From positions 1 through 64,000 of the forward strand of contig NZ_AJKS02000001.1 in the NCBI RefSeq assembly GCF_000265245.1: a DNA stretch of 64,000 bases. Reading direction: 5' to 3'. The position numbers and the translations under genes are program-made. A model generated the notes under the pieces. That model was not told the origin of the DNA and did no database searches. It saw nothing but the letters and a program-made list of their open reading frames with translations. This DNA comes from Halomonas smyrnensis AAD6 (GTDB lineage Bacteria; Pseudomonadota; Gammaproteobacteria; Pseudomonadales; Halomonadaceae). Positions 55,767 to 64,000 of the stretch are shown piece by piece (positions within the stretch are counted from its first letter, which is position 1; every line of letters starts with the position of its first letter).

Positions 55767-55859
55767 CCGGCGACGAGTCCACGAGGGGCGCTTTGAACCC
55801 ATCCATGGGCGCTACTTTTGCCATCCATGGCAAAAACCCCCTCGACGACTCATCCCCGG
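55767..55859. repeat. Intergenic palindromic repeat, family 1, copy C
   Basis: Core GCGCTTTGAACCCATCCATGGGCGCTAC then TTTTGCCATCCATGGCAAAA, flanked by arms CCGGCGACGAG and CTCATCCCCGG that pair with mismatches. It is the most compact copy and lies in the 266-bp ubiE-DUF971 gap, just after the ubiE promoter. No gene is visible in this gap. Confidence 0.75.
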
Positions 55860-55881
55860 CGCCTCCGGAGCGTGCCGATTC

Positions 55882-56265
55882 CTACAGCTGCTTGATCTCG
55901 ATGCCCAGCGCCTCCCGCGAGGCCCCGGCGTCTTCGAGTCGCTGCAGGTAGTCGGCCCAGTTGGCCTCCCGGTGCTCGATCAGCTCGTGCAGGTAGTCCC
56001 AGCTGTAGAGGCCGCTGTCGTGGCCGTCGTCGAAGTGCAGCTTGAGCGCGTAGCGGCCGGCCTGGGTGATGTTGGCCAGGCCGACGTGCTTCTTGCCGAC
56101 CTGCAGGGTCTCCTGACCCTGACCGTGACCGCGCACCTCGGCGGAGGGGGAGAAGACACGCAGGTACTCCACCGACAGCCGGTGGCTCTCGCCGCCTTCA
56201 TAGGTCAGCTCCAGCTCGCGGGCCTGCTTGTGGTAGTGCACTCGGGTGGGGATCGGGGCGGACAT
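55882..56265 (-). CDS. DUF971 family protein (gamma-butyrobetaine hydroxylase-like N-domain)
   Basis: A 127-aa protein of the DUF971 family, related to the N-terminal domain of gamma-butyrobetaine hydroxylase, without the catalytic domain. GLYSWDYLHEL and YLRVFSPSAEVRGHG are family features. GGAGGT precedes the ATG at 56265. Family members have been linked to Fe-S or metal handling, but the role is not settled. It lies 93 bp after hslU, on the same strand. Confidence 0.88.
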   Translation of the reverse strand: MSAPIPTRVHYHKQARELELTYEGGESHRLSVEYLRVFSPSAEVRGHGQGQETLQVGKKHVGLANITQAGRYALKLHFDDGHDSGLYSWDYLHELIEHREANWADYLQRLEDAGASREALGIEIKQL

Positions 56266-56306
56266 GGGCACCTCCGGTGAAATGTCCGAGGGATGCGGGG
56301 CGCGAG

Positions 56307-56333
56307 GGGGAGGGAGGTCGGGCCTCCCTCCCC
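56307..56333 (-). terminator. Hairpin after hslU
   Basis: GGGGAGGGAGG pairs with CCTCCCTCCCC (11 bp) with a 5-nt loop, 26 bp after the hslU stop on the minus strand. There is no T tract. Confidence 0.55.
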
Positions 56334-56358
56334 ATGCGATCGCCTTTTCGCGTCGCGC

Positions 56359-57681
56359 CTAGAGGATGTAGCGCGACAGGTCCTCGTCCAGCGCCAGCTC
56401 GCCGAGCTGGGAGTCGACGTAGGCGGCGTCGATGGTCAGCGGGCTGCCCAGGTCGCCGCCCTGGTAGGAGGCCTCCTCGAGCAGGCGCTCCATCACGGTG
56501 TGCAGGCGACGGGCGCCGATGTTCTCGGTGCCTTCGTTGACCTTCCAGGCGATCTCGGCGATGCGTGCGATGCCGTCGTCGGTGAAGGTCACGTCCAGGC
56601 CCTCGGTGGCCATCAGCGCCCGGTACTGGCGCGTCAGCGCCGCGGACGGCTCGGTGAGGATGCGCTTGAAGTCGTCCGGCGTCAGGGCGTCGAGCTCGAC
56701 GCGGATCGGCAGGCGGCCCTGCAGCTCGGGGATCAGGTCCGACGGGCGCGACAGGTGGAAGGCACCGGAGGCGATGAACAGGATGTGGTCGGTCTTCACC
56801 ATGCCGTACTTGGTGGACACGGTGGAGCCCTCGATCAGCGGCAGCAGGTCGCGCTGCACGCCCTCGCGGGAGACCTCGCCGCCGCTGGAGTTGGCGCTGC
56901 CCTTGGCGACCTTGTCGAGCTCATCGAGGAACACGATGCCGTGCTGCTCGACGGCCTCGATGGCGCGGCTCTTGATGTCGTCCTCGTTGACCAGCTTGCC
57001 GGCCTCCTCGTCGCGCAGCAGCGCGAAGGCGTCCTTCACGGCCACCCGGCGGGTCTCGGTCTGCTGCTTGCCCATGCTGGAGAACAGGTTCTGCAGCTGG
57101 CTGGTCATCTCCTCCATGCCCGGCGGGGTGTTGATGTCCATGCCCTGGCCCTGGGGCGTGACCTGGATGTCGATTTCCTTGTCGTCGAGCTGACCCTCGC
57201 GCAGCTTCTTGCGGAACGACTGGCGCGTGGCGTTCTCGGTGCGCGGCTCGTTCTCCTGGCCGCGGGGCGGGGGCAGCAGGGCGTCGAGGATGCGGTCCTC
57301 GGCGGCGTCCTCGGCGCGATGGCCGACCTCTTCCTTGGCCTGCTCGCGGACCAGCTTGATGGCGGCCTCGGTGAGGTCGCGGATGATCGACTCGACGTCG
57401 CGGCCGACGTAGCCCACCTCGGTGAACTTGGTGGCCTCGACCTTGATGAAGGGCGCGCGGGCCAGCTTGGCCAGGCGGCGGGCGATCTCGGTCTTGCCCA
57501 CGCCGGTGGGGCCGATCATCAGGATGTTCTTGGGCGTGACCTCCTGGCGCAGCTCGTCGTCGAGCTGCATGCGGCGCCATCGGTTGCGTAGCGCCACGGC
57601 CACGGCGCGCTTGGCGTCCTGCTGGCCGATGATGTACTGGTCCAGGGCGTGGACGATCTCGCGCGGGGTCATCTGGGTCAT
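56359..57681 (-). CDS. hslU: ATP-dependent protease ATPase subunit HslU
   Basis: AAA+ unfoldase feeding the HslV peptidase. The 440-aa protein has [17 protein letters not shown], Walker [17 protein letters not shown], Walker [12 protein letters not shown] and the intermediate domain with [17 protein letters not shown]; it ends LSRYIL, the C-terminal tail that inserts into HslV. It starts 2 bp after hslV. Confidence 0.98.
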   Translation of the reverse strand: MTQMTPREIVHALDQYIIGQQDAKRAVAVALRNRWRRMQLDDELRQEVTPKNILMIGPTGVGKTEIARRLAKLARAPFIKVEATKFTEVGYVGRDVESIIRDLTEAAIKLVREQAKEEVGHRAEDAAEDRILDALLPPPRGQENEPRTENATRQSFRKKLREGQLDDKEIDIQVTPQGQGMDINTPPGMEEMTSQLQNLFSSMGKQQTETRRVAVKDAFALLRDEEAGKLVNEDDIKSRAIEAVEQHGIVFLDELDKVAKGSANSSGGEVSREGVQRDLLPLIEGSTVSTKYGMVKTDHILFIASGAFHLSRPSDLIPELQGRLPIRVELDALTPDDFKRILTEPSAALTRQYRALMATEGLDVTFTDDGIARIAEIAWKVNEGTENIGARRLHTVMERLLEEASYQGGDLGSPLTIDAAYVDSQLGELALDEDLSRYIL

Positions 57682-57683
57682 GA

Positions 57684-58202
57684 TCAGAGCTCTTCCAGCG
57701 TGACGTTGTGGTTGGTGAACACGCAGATGTCGCCGGCGATCTCCAGCGATTTCTCGGTGATCTCGCGGGGCGACAGCTCGGTGTTCTCGAGCAGGGCGCG
57801 GGCCGCGGACAGGGCGAAGTTGCCGCCGGAGCCGATGGCGATGATGCCGCGTTCGGGCTCCACCACGTCGCCGTTGCCGGTGATGATCAGCGAGGCGTTC
57901 TTGTCGGCCACGGCCAGCAGCGCCTCGAGGCGGCGCAGGGCGCGGTCGGTGCGCCATTCCTTGGCCAGCTCCACGGCGGCCTTGGTCAGATGGCCCTGGT
58001 ATTTCTCGAGCTGGGCCTCGAAGCGCTCGAACAGGGTGAAGGCGTCGGCGGTGCCGCCGGCGAAACCGGCCAGCACCTGGCCGCGGTAGAGGCGACGCAC
58101 CTTGCTGGCGTTGCCCTTCATCACGGTGTTGCCCAGCGACACCTGGCCGTCGCCGGCCAGCGCCACCTGGTCGCCGCGACGCACGGAAACGATCGTGGTC
58201 AT
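57684..58202 (-). CDS. hslV: ATP-dependent protease peptidase subunit HslV
   Basis: Proteasome-like threonine peptidase. The 172-aa protein begins [20 protein letters not shown]; removal of Met exposes the catalytic Thr. ALVADKN-type [17 protein letters not shown] is typical. AAGGAG lies 13 nt before the ATG, a longer gap than usual. The protein downstream of SPOR and argS shares the transcription direction. Confidence 0.97.
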   Translation of the reverse strand: MTTIVSVRRGDQVALAGDGQVSLGNTVMKGNASKVRRLYRGQVLAGFAGGTADAFTLFERFEAQLEKYQGHLTKAAVELAKEWRTDRALRRLEALLAVADKNASLIITGNGDVVEPERGIIAIGSGGNFALSAARALLENTELSPREITEKSLEIAGDICVFTNHNVTLEEL

Positions 58203-58290
58203 GGAGGGGACTCTCCTTGTGGGAGCGTTCGGCTCCCGATGACTTTGGAATGGCGGAACAAGGGGCGCGGGCGAGGCATGTCGCGCCGCT

Positions 58291-58340
58291 CGCCGGCTCG
58301 TGCCGGCGATTCCCCTGCGGCGCCGCGAGAGGCGGCGCCG
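58291..58340 (-). terminator. Two hairpins between the SPOR gene and hslV
   Basis: CGCCGG/CCGGCG at 58291-58308 and GGCGCC/GGCGCC at 58319-58339. Neither has a T tract. They lie in the 193-bp gap before hslV and could separate the two units; no clear sigma-32 promoter was found for hslV. Confidence 0.35.
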
Positions 58341-58395
58341 TGCATGAGCTACTGGGGAGGTGTGGGCGCCGGGCCCGGAATTCAAGCGCGGCGCG

Positions 58396-59118
58396 TCACT
58401 GCAGCTGGATGAGCAGCGGCTCGATGCCCTGGGTGGACATCAGATCGCGGGCCCGGGACAGCTCGCGACGGTCCTGGTAGGGGCCGACCTGGACGCGGTG
58501 CCAGGTCGCGCCGTTGCCGGTCTGGACCTCGCTGATGTTGGCCAGCAGGCCGAAGTCCTTGAGCCGGCCGGCCAGCTGCCGGGCGTCGCCGGCCTGGCGG
58601 AAGGAGGCCGCCTGCAGCACGTAGCGCTTGCCGTCCTCGGCGTTGCGCGTCGTGTCCTCGGCCGGTGCGCTGTTGGCGGCGATCACCTGGGCGATGGGGT
58701 CGTCGGCCGAGACGGACTCGGCGCTGGAATCGTCCTCCTCGTCATCGTCCTCGGCGGGCCGCGGGGGCGGCGTGGCCGTGGAGGAGGCCGCCTGCTCGCC
58801 CGGGGCGATGACCTCGGATTCCGGCAGCAGGGTGTAGAACTCGAAGGTCGGCATCGGCGGCTCGTCGTCCGCCGGCGCCTGGCCGCCGGACCGGCCCTGG
58901 GGCTCGCCGGCGGTCAGCGGCGCCGGCGAGGCCGGGCCGTCCTGCCAGGGGGCGGTGCCGTGCTGGTGCTGCGAGATCAAAAAGCCGGCCACCAGGCCGG
59001 TCAGGCCCCATAGCCAGCCGGGCACGCCACGCCGCGGCGCCGGTGCCTTGGCGGGGCGCTTCCGGGAGCTGGTGGCGCCTCGCTTGCGGCTGTTGTCGGC
59101 GGGCTTGCGGCTGGCCAT
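58396..59118 (-). CDS. SPOR-domain membrane protein (FtsN-like)
   Basis: A 240-aa bitopic protein: basic cytoplasmic N-terminus (about 1-30), one TM helix (about 33-50), a Pro/acid-rich periplasmic linker (about 55-160) and a C-terminal SPOR domain (about 163-240; [18 protein letters not shown] and [12 protein letters not shown]). SPOR domains bind denuded glycan strands at the septum. In Pseudomonas-like genomes the argS-SPOR-hslV order is conserved. It may be the FtsN-like division protein, but this cannot be shown from sequence. Confidence 0.88.
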   Translation of the reverse strand: MASRKPADNSRKRGATSSRKRPAKAPAPRRGVPGWLWGLTGLVAGFLISQHQHGTAPWQDGPASPAPLTAGEPQGRSGGQAPADDEPPMPTFEFYTLLPESEVIAPGEQAASSTATPPPRPAEDDDEEDDSSAESVSADDPIAQVIAANSAPAEDTTRNAEDGKRYVLQAASFRQAGDARQLAGRLKDFGLLANISEVQTGNGATWHRVQVGPYQDRRELSRARDLMSTQGIEPLLIQLQ

Positions 59119-59121
59119 GGC

Positions 59122-60807
59122 TTACATCTCCTCGGGGGCGCCGACGCCCATCAGGTCCAGGCCGTTGCGCAGCACCTGGCGGGCGGCCAGGAACAGCGCC
59201 ATGCGGGCGTTGCGCAGGGCATCGTCCTCGACCATCACCTTGACGGCGTTGTAGCAGGTGTGGAACTCGGCGGCGAGGTCGAGCAGGTACTGGGCGATCT
59301 GCTGCGGCTCGCGGCTGGCGGCGGCGTGGGCCACCACCTCCGGGTAGCGGGCCAGGCGGTTCATCAGCGCCTTCTCCTGCTCGGCCTCCAGGCGCGCCAG
59401 GTGGTCCATGGCCTGGCCGTGGTCGAACGGCTGCTCGAGCGACTCGGCCTTGCGCAGCATGCTGCACACGCGGGCGTGGGCGTACTGCACGTAGTAGACC
59501 GGGTTGTCGTTGGACTGCGAGCGGGCCAGGTCGATGTCGAAGGTCAGCTGGGAGTCGGCGCGGCGCGCGGCGAGGAAGAAGCGCGTGGCGTCGCGGCCGA
59601 CCTCGTCGATCAGGTCGCGCACGGTGACATAGCTGCCGGCGCGCTTGGAGAGCTTCACCTCCACGCCGGAGCGGGTGACCATCACCATCTGGTGCAGCAC
59701 GTAGTCGGGCCAGCCCTGGGGGATGTCGGCCTCCAGCGCCTGCAGCCCGGCGCGCACGCGGGTCACGGTGGAGTGGTGGTCGGCGCCCTGCTCGTTGATC
59801 ACGGTGGTGAAGCCGCGCTGCCACTTGTCGAGGTGATAGGCGACGTCGGGCAGGAAGTAGGTGTAGTGGCCGTCCTGCTTGCGCATCACCCGGTCCTTGT
59901 CATCACCGAAGTCGGTGGTGCGCAGCCAGGTGGCGCCGTCCTGCTCGTAGGTGTGGCCCTTCTCGGCGAGGCGCTCGGCGGTGGCCGCCACCTTGCCGTC
60001 GCGGTACAGCGAGGACTCGAGGAAGTAGACATCGAACTCGACGCCGAAGGCGCGCAGGTCGAGGTCCTGTTCGCGGCGCAGGTAGGCCACGGCGAACTCG
60101 CGGATGGCGTCCAGGTCGTCCGGGTCGGCGGCGCCGGTGACGTGGCGATCGTCGGCGTGGATGGTGTCGCCGGCCAGGTAGCCGTTGGCCACGTCGATGA
60201 TGTAGCCGCCGCGATAGCCGTCGGCCGGCCAGCCGTCGTCCTCGGGGGCGATGCCCTTGACGCGGGCCTGCACCGAGAGCGCCAGGTTGGAGATCTGGGC
60301 GCCGGCGTCGTTGTAGTAGAACTCGCGGGTGACGTCATAGCCCACCGCCTCGAGCAGGCGGCAGATGCTGTCGCCGATGGCCGCGCCGCGGCCGTGGCCG
60401 ACGTGCAGCGGGCCGGTGGGGTTGGCGGAGACGAACTCCACCTGGACCTTCTGGCCCTGGCCGCTGAGGCTGCGGCCGAAGGTGTCCCCTTCGTCCAGCA
60501 CCCGACGGATGACCTGGGCCGCGGCGTCGGTGGCGGCGAAGAAGTTGACGAAGCCGGGGCCGGCGATCTCGACCTTCGACACGGCGTCGCTTGCCGGCAG
60601 CGCCTCGACCAGCGCCTCGGCCAGTTCGCGGGGCTTCCTGCCGGCGGGCTTGGCCAGCATCAGCGCCAGGTTGGTGGCGTAGTCGCCGTGGGCCTTGTCC
60701 TTGGTCGGGTCGACCTTGATGGTCGGGGCGAGCTCGGAGGGCAGGACGTCCTGGCGCTTGAGTTCGTCCAGGGCGCCCTCCAGCAGGGAGATGATGGTGT
60801 CTTTCAT
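59122..60807 (-). CDS. argS: Arginine-tRNA ligase
   Basis: Class I synthetase charging tRNA-Arg. The 561-aa protein has the N-terminal Add-1 domain, HIGH-like [12 protein letters not shown] (about 118-130), [19 protein letters not shown] (KMSKS-like KLSKR) and the C-terminal anticodon-binding domain ending [12 protein letters not shown]. The ATG at 60807 gives [13 protein letters not shown]. It lies 3 bp upstream of the SPOR gene, so they are co-transcribed. Confidence 0.97.
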   Translation of the reverse strand: MKDTIISLLEGALDELKRQDVLPSELAPTIKVDPTKDKAHGDYATNLALMLAKPAGRKPRELAEALVEALPASDAVSKVEIAGPGFVNFFAATDAAAQVIRRVLDEGDTFGRSLSGQGQKVQVEFVSANPTGPLHVGHGRGAAIGDSICRLLEAVGYDVTREFYYNDAGAQISNLALSVQARVKGIAPEDDGWPADGYRGGYIIDVANGYLAGDTIHADDRHVTGAADPDDLDAIREFAVAYLRREQDLDLRAFGVEFDVYFLESSLYRDGKVAATAERLAEKGHTYEQDGATWLRTTDFGDDKDRVMRKQDGHYTYFLPDVAYHLDKWQRGFTTVINEQGADHHSTVTRVRAGLQALEADIPQGWPDYVLHQMVMVTRSGVEVKLSKRAGSYVTVRDLIDEVGRDATRFFLAARRADSQLTFDIDLARSQSNDNPVYYVQYAHARVCSMLRKAESLEQPFDHGQAMDHLARLEAEQEKALMNRLARYPEVVAHAAASREPQQIAQYLLDLAAEFHTCYNAVKVMVEDDALRNARMALFLAARQVLRNGLDLMGVGAPEEM

Positions 60808-60945
60808 GGGGAATCTGATGTCCTGTGGCGCGGGCGGGTCGAACGCCCGTCGGCGGGCATTTGGCCGCACATTATCGACAATTGCGCGCGGGCTTTAAAC
60901 CCCGGGCCGGCCGCGGCGCCGGCGCGCCACGGGCCTTCGATGCCC

Positions 60946-63173
60946 TCAGCTCAGCGTCTGGGGGTCGATGTCCAGCGACCAGCGCACCCGCCGCGCCGCC
61001 GGTTCGGCTTCCAGCCAGGCGGCCAGCCAGGCGCCGGCCTCGTGGAGCCGGCTGCGCTTCTCGGCGGATAGCATCAGCTGCAGGTGATAGCGGTTCTGGC
61101 GGCGCTCCATCGGCGCCGGCACCGGGCCCAGGCAGTCCACGTCCAGCTCGCGCGCCTCGAGGTGCTCGCGCAGCGCCGCGGCGGCGCGGCCGCCTAGCTC
61201 GGTGACCGCCGCCTCCTGGGCACCCTCCAGGCGCAGCAGCGCCAGGAAGCGGAACGGCGGCAGGGCGGCGACGCGGCGTTCCTCCAGCAGCTGCTCGGCC
61301 AGGGCGTCGTAGCCGCGGGCCGAGAGCAGGCGCAGGTGCGGGTCGTCGGCGTGCATGGTCTGCACCAGCACGCGGCCCGGATGGGCGGCGCGCCCGGCGC
61401 GGCCGGCCACCTGCTCGAGCAGCTGGGCGCTGTGTTCCAGGGCGCGGAAGTCGCTGGCATAGAGGCCGGCGTCGGCGTTGACCACCACCACCAGGGTGAC
61501 GTGGGGCAGGTGATGGCCCTTGGCCAGCATCTGGGTGCCGACCAGCAGGCAGGGCTCGCCGCGGCGCACCTCGGTCAGGGTCTGCTCCAGGGCGTCGCGG
61601 CGCCTCGTGCTGTCGCGATCGATGCGGTGCACCGGCACGTCGGGGAAGCGCTCGGCCAGCGTCTCCTCGGTGCGCTCGGTGCCGCTGCCCAGCGGGCGCA
61701 GGTCGGCGCTGCCGCAGTCGGGGCAGGCATCGGGCAGGGCGCGGCGCTGGTCGCAGTGGTGGCAGGCCAGCAGCGGCGGCTGGCGATGCAGGGTCAGGCG
61801 GGCGTCGCAGTGGTCGCACTCGGCGAGCCAGCCGCAGGCGTGGCAGCTGAGCGTCGGGGCGAAGCCGCGGCGGTTGATGAACACCAGCACCTGATGGCCG
61901 GCGGCCAGGGTCTCCTCGACGGCCTCGAGCACCGGCGGAATCAGCCCGCCGCGGCGGGGCGGCCGCGCAGGTCGACCAGCTCCAGGCGCGCCGGGGCGTG
62001 GCGGCTGGCGCGCTGGGTCAGGCGCAGGTGGCGGTAGTCGCCGTTCTGGGCCCGGTGCAGGGTCTCCAGCGACGGCGTGGCGCTGCCCAGCACCAGCGGG
62101 ATGCCGTGATGGTGGGCGCGGGCCACGGCCAGGTCGCGGGCGTGGTAGCGCAGCCCCTCCTGCTGCTTGAAGGAGCCGTCGTGTTCCTCGTCGACGATGA
62201 TCGCGCCGGGGGCGGCCAGGGGCGTGAAGATCGCCGAGCGGGTGCCGATGACGATCGGCGCCCGGCCGCTGGCCGCGGCTTCCCAGGCGTCGAGCCGCTC
62301 GTGATCGGTGAGCCCCGAGTGCAGCGCCACCACCGGCACCCGGAAGCGGCGCTTGAAGCGCGCCAGGGTCTGCGGCGTCAGGCCGATCTCGGGCACCAGC
62401 ACCAGGGCCTGGCGGCCGCGGCCGGCCACCGCCTCGATCAGCTGCAGGTAGACCTCGGTCTTGCCGCTGCCGGTGACGCCGTGCAGCAGGCAGGGATGAT
62501 AGGCGTCGAGGCCCTCGTGAAGCGCGGCCAGGGCGGCGGCCTGCTCGCGGTTGAGCGGCAGCACCGGCTCGGCCAGCAGCGGGCCGCCGGCCTCGGCGGG
62601 GCCGGTGCGCGGCTCCTCGCGCCGCGTGACCAGCCCCTTCTTCTCCAGGGCCTGCAGCTGGGGGCGGGTGAACGACTGGGCGAGGATGGCCTGGGCGAGC
62701 AGTCCTTGAGGATGCTGGCGCAGCATGGTCAGCAGCTCGGCCTGGCGCGGCGCCCGGCCGAGGCTCTCCGGCGTCTCGCCGGCGCCGGCCTCGGTGACCT
62801 GCCAGCGCTCCCGGGTGCGGGCCTCCAGGGCGCGGCCCTGGCGCAGCAGCGCGGGCAGCGCCTGATGCAGGGTGTCGCCGGGCGCGTGCTGGTAGTAGCG
62901 GGCGGTGAAGCGGCACAGCCACAGCCAGTCCGCCGGCAGGGGGGCGTCGTCGAGGCGGTCCTCGATCGGCTTGAGACTGGCCAGCGGCAGGTCGCTGTCG
63001 TCGCGGCACTCCACCACCACGCCGACCACCCGGCGCGGGCCGAAGGGCACTCGCACGCGCAGCCCCGGCTGCCAGCCGCCTTCCGGCGGGGCGCCGGCGG
63101 GGCGGTAGTCGAACAGTCGGCGAAGCGGGGAGGGAACGGCGATGCCCAGCACGGCGGGGGAGGAAACGGACAA
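60946..63173 (-). pseudogene. priA: Primosomal protein PriA, disrupted by a single frameshift
   Basis: Replication-restart helicase. The first frame (TTG 63173 to TGA 61941, behind GGAGG) encodes 410 residues: the DNA-binding N-terminal domain, Walker A HGVTGSGKTEVY and Walker B DEEHDGSFKQQEG. The second frame carries on from GLIPPVLEAVEE with the zinc-binding cysteines (CHACGWLAECDHC, CHHCDQRRALPDACPDCG), helicase motifs IGTQMLAKGHH-like VGTQMLAKGHH and QVAGRAGRA, and the C-terminus WSLDIDPQTLS. Joining the frames with one added base within 61944-61963 gives about 742 aa, the full family length. Either a real mutation or a sequencing error in a GC-rich run. Confidence 0.9.
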
Positions 63174-63202
63174 TTGGCCTCCGGAGGCGGCTCTGCTAGA
63201 AT
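63174..63202 (+). promoter_or_regulatory. Sigma-70 promoter of rpmE
   Basis: TTGGCC, 17-bp spacer, TAGAAT, overlapping the priA start region on the other strand. The leader before rpmE is about 110 nt. Confidence 0.6.
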
Positions 63203-63317
63203 GCTCGGCCGCCGCGTCACCCTAAGTGGGGCGGCGCCCGGTTTGAACGTTCAGACAACCCGTATGCGGTGCCTGGCATGAGATCAGGTGGCGGCATACA
63301 GCGTAGCGAGGCTCAAG

Positions 63318-63530
63318 ATGAAACAAGGTATCCACCCGAATTACAAGACGGTCAACGCCACCTGCTCCTGCGGCGCCACCTTCCAGGTCGGCACCACCAG
63401 CGATCAGGACCTGTCCCTGGACGTCTGCTCTCAGTGCCACCCGTTCTACACTGGCAAGCAGAAGCAGGCGACCACCGGTGGTCGCGTCGAGCGCTTCAAC
63501 AAGCGCTTCGGTGCCGCCGTCAAGCGTTGA
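63318..63530 (+). CDS. rpmE: 50S ribosomal protein L31 (zinc-binding type)
   Basis: The 70-aa protein has [12 protein letters not shown] at its start and four cysteines (C16, C18, C37, C40) of the zinc-binding C+ form, plus [10 protein letters not shown]. In-frame codons upstream to 63288 are not supported. GAGG lies about 8 nt upstream. It is divergent to priA and followed by a strong terminator. Confidence 0.97.
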   Translation: MKQGIHPNYKTVNATCSCGATFQVGTTSDQDLSLDVCSQCHPFYTGKQKQATTGGRVERFNKRFGAAVKR

Positions 63531-63573
63531 TGCGTCGCCGGCGCCCGGCGCCGGCTTCGGCAGCATCCGAAAG

Positions 63574-63598
63574 AACCCGCCCTCGTGGCGGGTTTTTT
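63574..63598 (+). terminator. Intrinsic terminator after rpmE
   Basis: AACCCGCC CTCGT GGCGGGTT followed by TTTT. Classical form. Confidence 0.9.
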
Positions 63599-63726
63599 GC
63601 GTGCCCGACGCGCGGCGCCGCCGCCTCGATAAGGGATTCTTTATGGCAGGGCGGCCAAGTATAAGTTGCGATAAATGGTGGTGAACGTCTGCGAAAGCGG
63701 TTGCTAGATTGTGTAACTTTACTAAG

Positions 63727-63753
63727 TTGAGAAGTGGAAGTTTTTTTTATAAT
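63727..63753 (+). promoter_or_regulatory. Candidate promoter of the malic enzyme gene
   Basis: TTGAGA and perfect TATAAT with a short 15-bp spacer ending in a run of eight T. The stretch 63650-63760 is strikingly AT-rich for this genome. Confidence 0.5.
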
Positions 63754-63792
63754 CTCGCTGACCCTCAACATCACTCTGACCGGATCCTGAGC

Positions 63793-64000
63793 ATGACAGA
63801 CGCGAAGAAACAGGCGGCACTGGACTATCACGCGAAGCCCATTCCCGGGAAGCTGTCGGTGGAGCTGACCAAGCCCACCGCGACCTCCCGGGATCTCGCC
63901 CTGGCCTACAGCCCGGGCGTGGCCGAGCCGGTGCGCGAGATCGCTCAGGATCCGGAGAACGCCTATCTCTACACCGGCAAGGGCAACCTGGTGGCGGTGA
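63793..64000 (+). CDS. maeB: NADP-dependent malic enzyme (MaeB type), N-terminal part only
   Basis: Oxidative decarboxylation of malate to pyruvate. Only 69 codons are visible before the right edge: a start MTDAKKQAALDYHAKP, then KLSVELTKPTATSRDLALAYSPGVAEP, which is the malic enzyme N-terminal signature of the large (about 760 aa) MaeB family with a C-terminal phosphotransacetylase-like domain. That domain lies outside the window. Weak ribosome binding site. Confidence 0.85.
   Translation, partial: MTDAKKQAALDYHAKPIPGKLSVELTKPTATSRDLALAYSPGVAEPVREIAQDPENAYLYTGKGNLVAV

Noticed and set aside
61941..61963. Programmed -1 frameshifting in priA
   Set aside because: No X-XXY-YYZ slippery heptamer is present at the shift point, and PriA is not known to use recoding. 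A one-base indel explains it more simply.

Overview
The window looks like a core chromosomal segment of a GC-rich gammaproteobacterium, most likely a member of the Halomonadaceae (Halomonas/Chromohalobacter group). That placement rests on protein similarity and gene order recalled from memory (rpsB-tsf-pyrH-frr-uppS-cdsA-dxr-rseP-bamA-lpxD-fabZ-lpxA-lpxB-rnhB-dnaE-accA; hslVU-SPOR-argS-priA-rpmE; ubiE-ubiJ-ubiB-hisE-tatABC). No search could be run. I see no prophage, insertion sequence, CRISPR array, tRNA or rRNA. Nearly all the DNA is housekeeping genes, so the unusual content lies in short intergenic stretches.

Layout. 1-7.0 kb (minus): a PBP5-type D,D-carboxypeptidase cut by the window edge, a membrane HD-GYP cyclic-di-GMP phosphodiesterase and aconitase AcnA. 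7.2-10.2 kb: a CPXCG mini-protein, a 2-Cys peroxiredoxin, thioredoxin reductase, SlyX and a membrane-anchored cold-shock-domain protein. 10.5-18.4 kb (minus): lysine/diaminopimelate genes dapE, dapD and dapC with an ArsC-like reductase, then glnD and map. 18.6-37.6 kb (plus): the translation/envelope supercluster from rpsB to accA. 37.8-47.4 kb: tilS, ppx (minus), rho, ubiD-fre-folM, a tiny membrane protein, and a DAHP synthase preceded by two short ORFs rich in Tyr, Trp and Phe codons. 47.5-60.8 kb: ppk1 behind a Pho box, elbB, the tat operon with hisE, ubiB-ubiJ-ubiE, a DUF971 protein, hslVU, a SPOR protein and argS. 60.9-64 kb: priA broken by one frameshift, rpmE, and the start of a malic enzyme.

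How the genes work together. The plus-strand supercluster links protein synthesis (S2, EF-Ts, RRF), UMP kinase, isoprenoid and undecaprenyl supply (Dxr, UppS), phospholipid entry (CdsA), outer-membrane assembly (BamA), envelope stress proteolysis (RseP), lipid A (LpxD, LpxA, LpxB), fatty-acid synthesis (FabZ, AccA) and replication (DnaE, RnhB). UbiD, UbiE, UbiB and UbiJ serve ubiquinone synthesis. Ppk1 and Ppx make and degrade polyphosphate, and the Pho box ties synthesis to phosphate starvation. The peroxiredoxin and TrxB lie next to each other and could form a peroxide-reducing chain.

Most interesting points: (1) a two-stage, ribosome-sensing leader upstream of DAHP synthase, with a transcription attenuator followed by a second aromatic-codon ORF that overlaps the synthase start; (2) two families of intergenic palindromes whose arms differ in sequence but stay self-complementary around a conserved core; (3) a single-base frameshift in priA; (4) a perfect-spacing Pho box at ppk1; (5) several genes expected from related clusters (skp, trxA, hisI) that are absent here.
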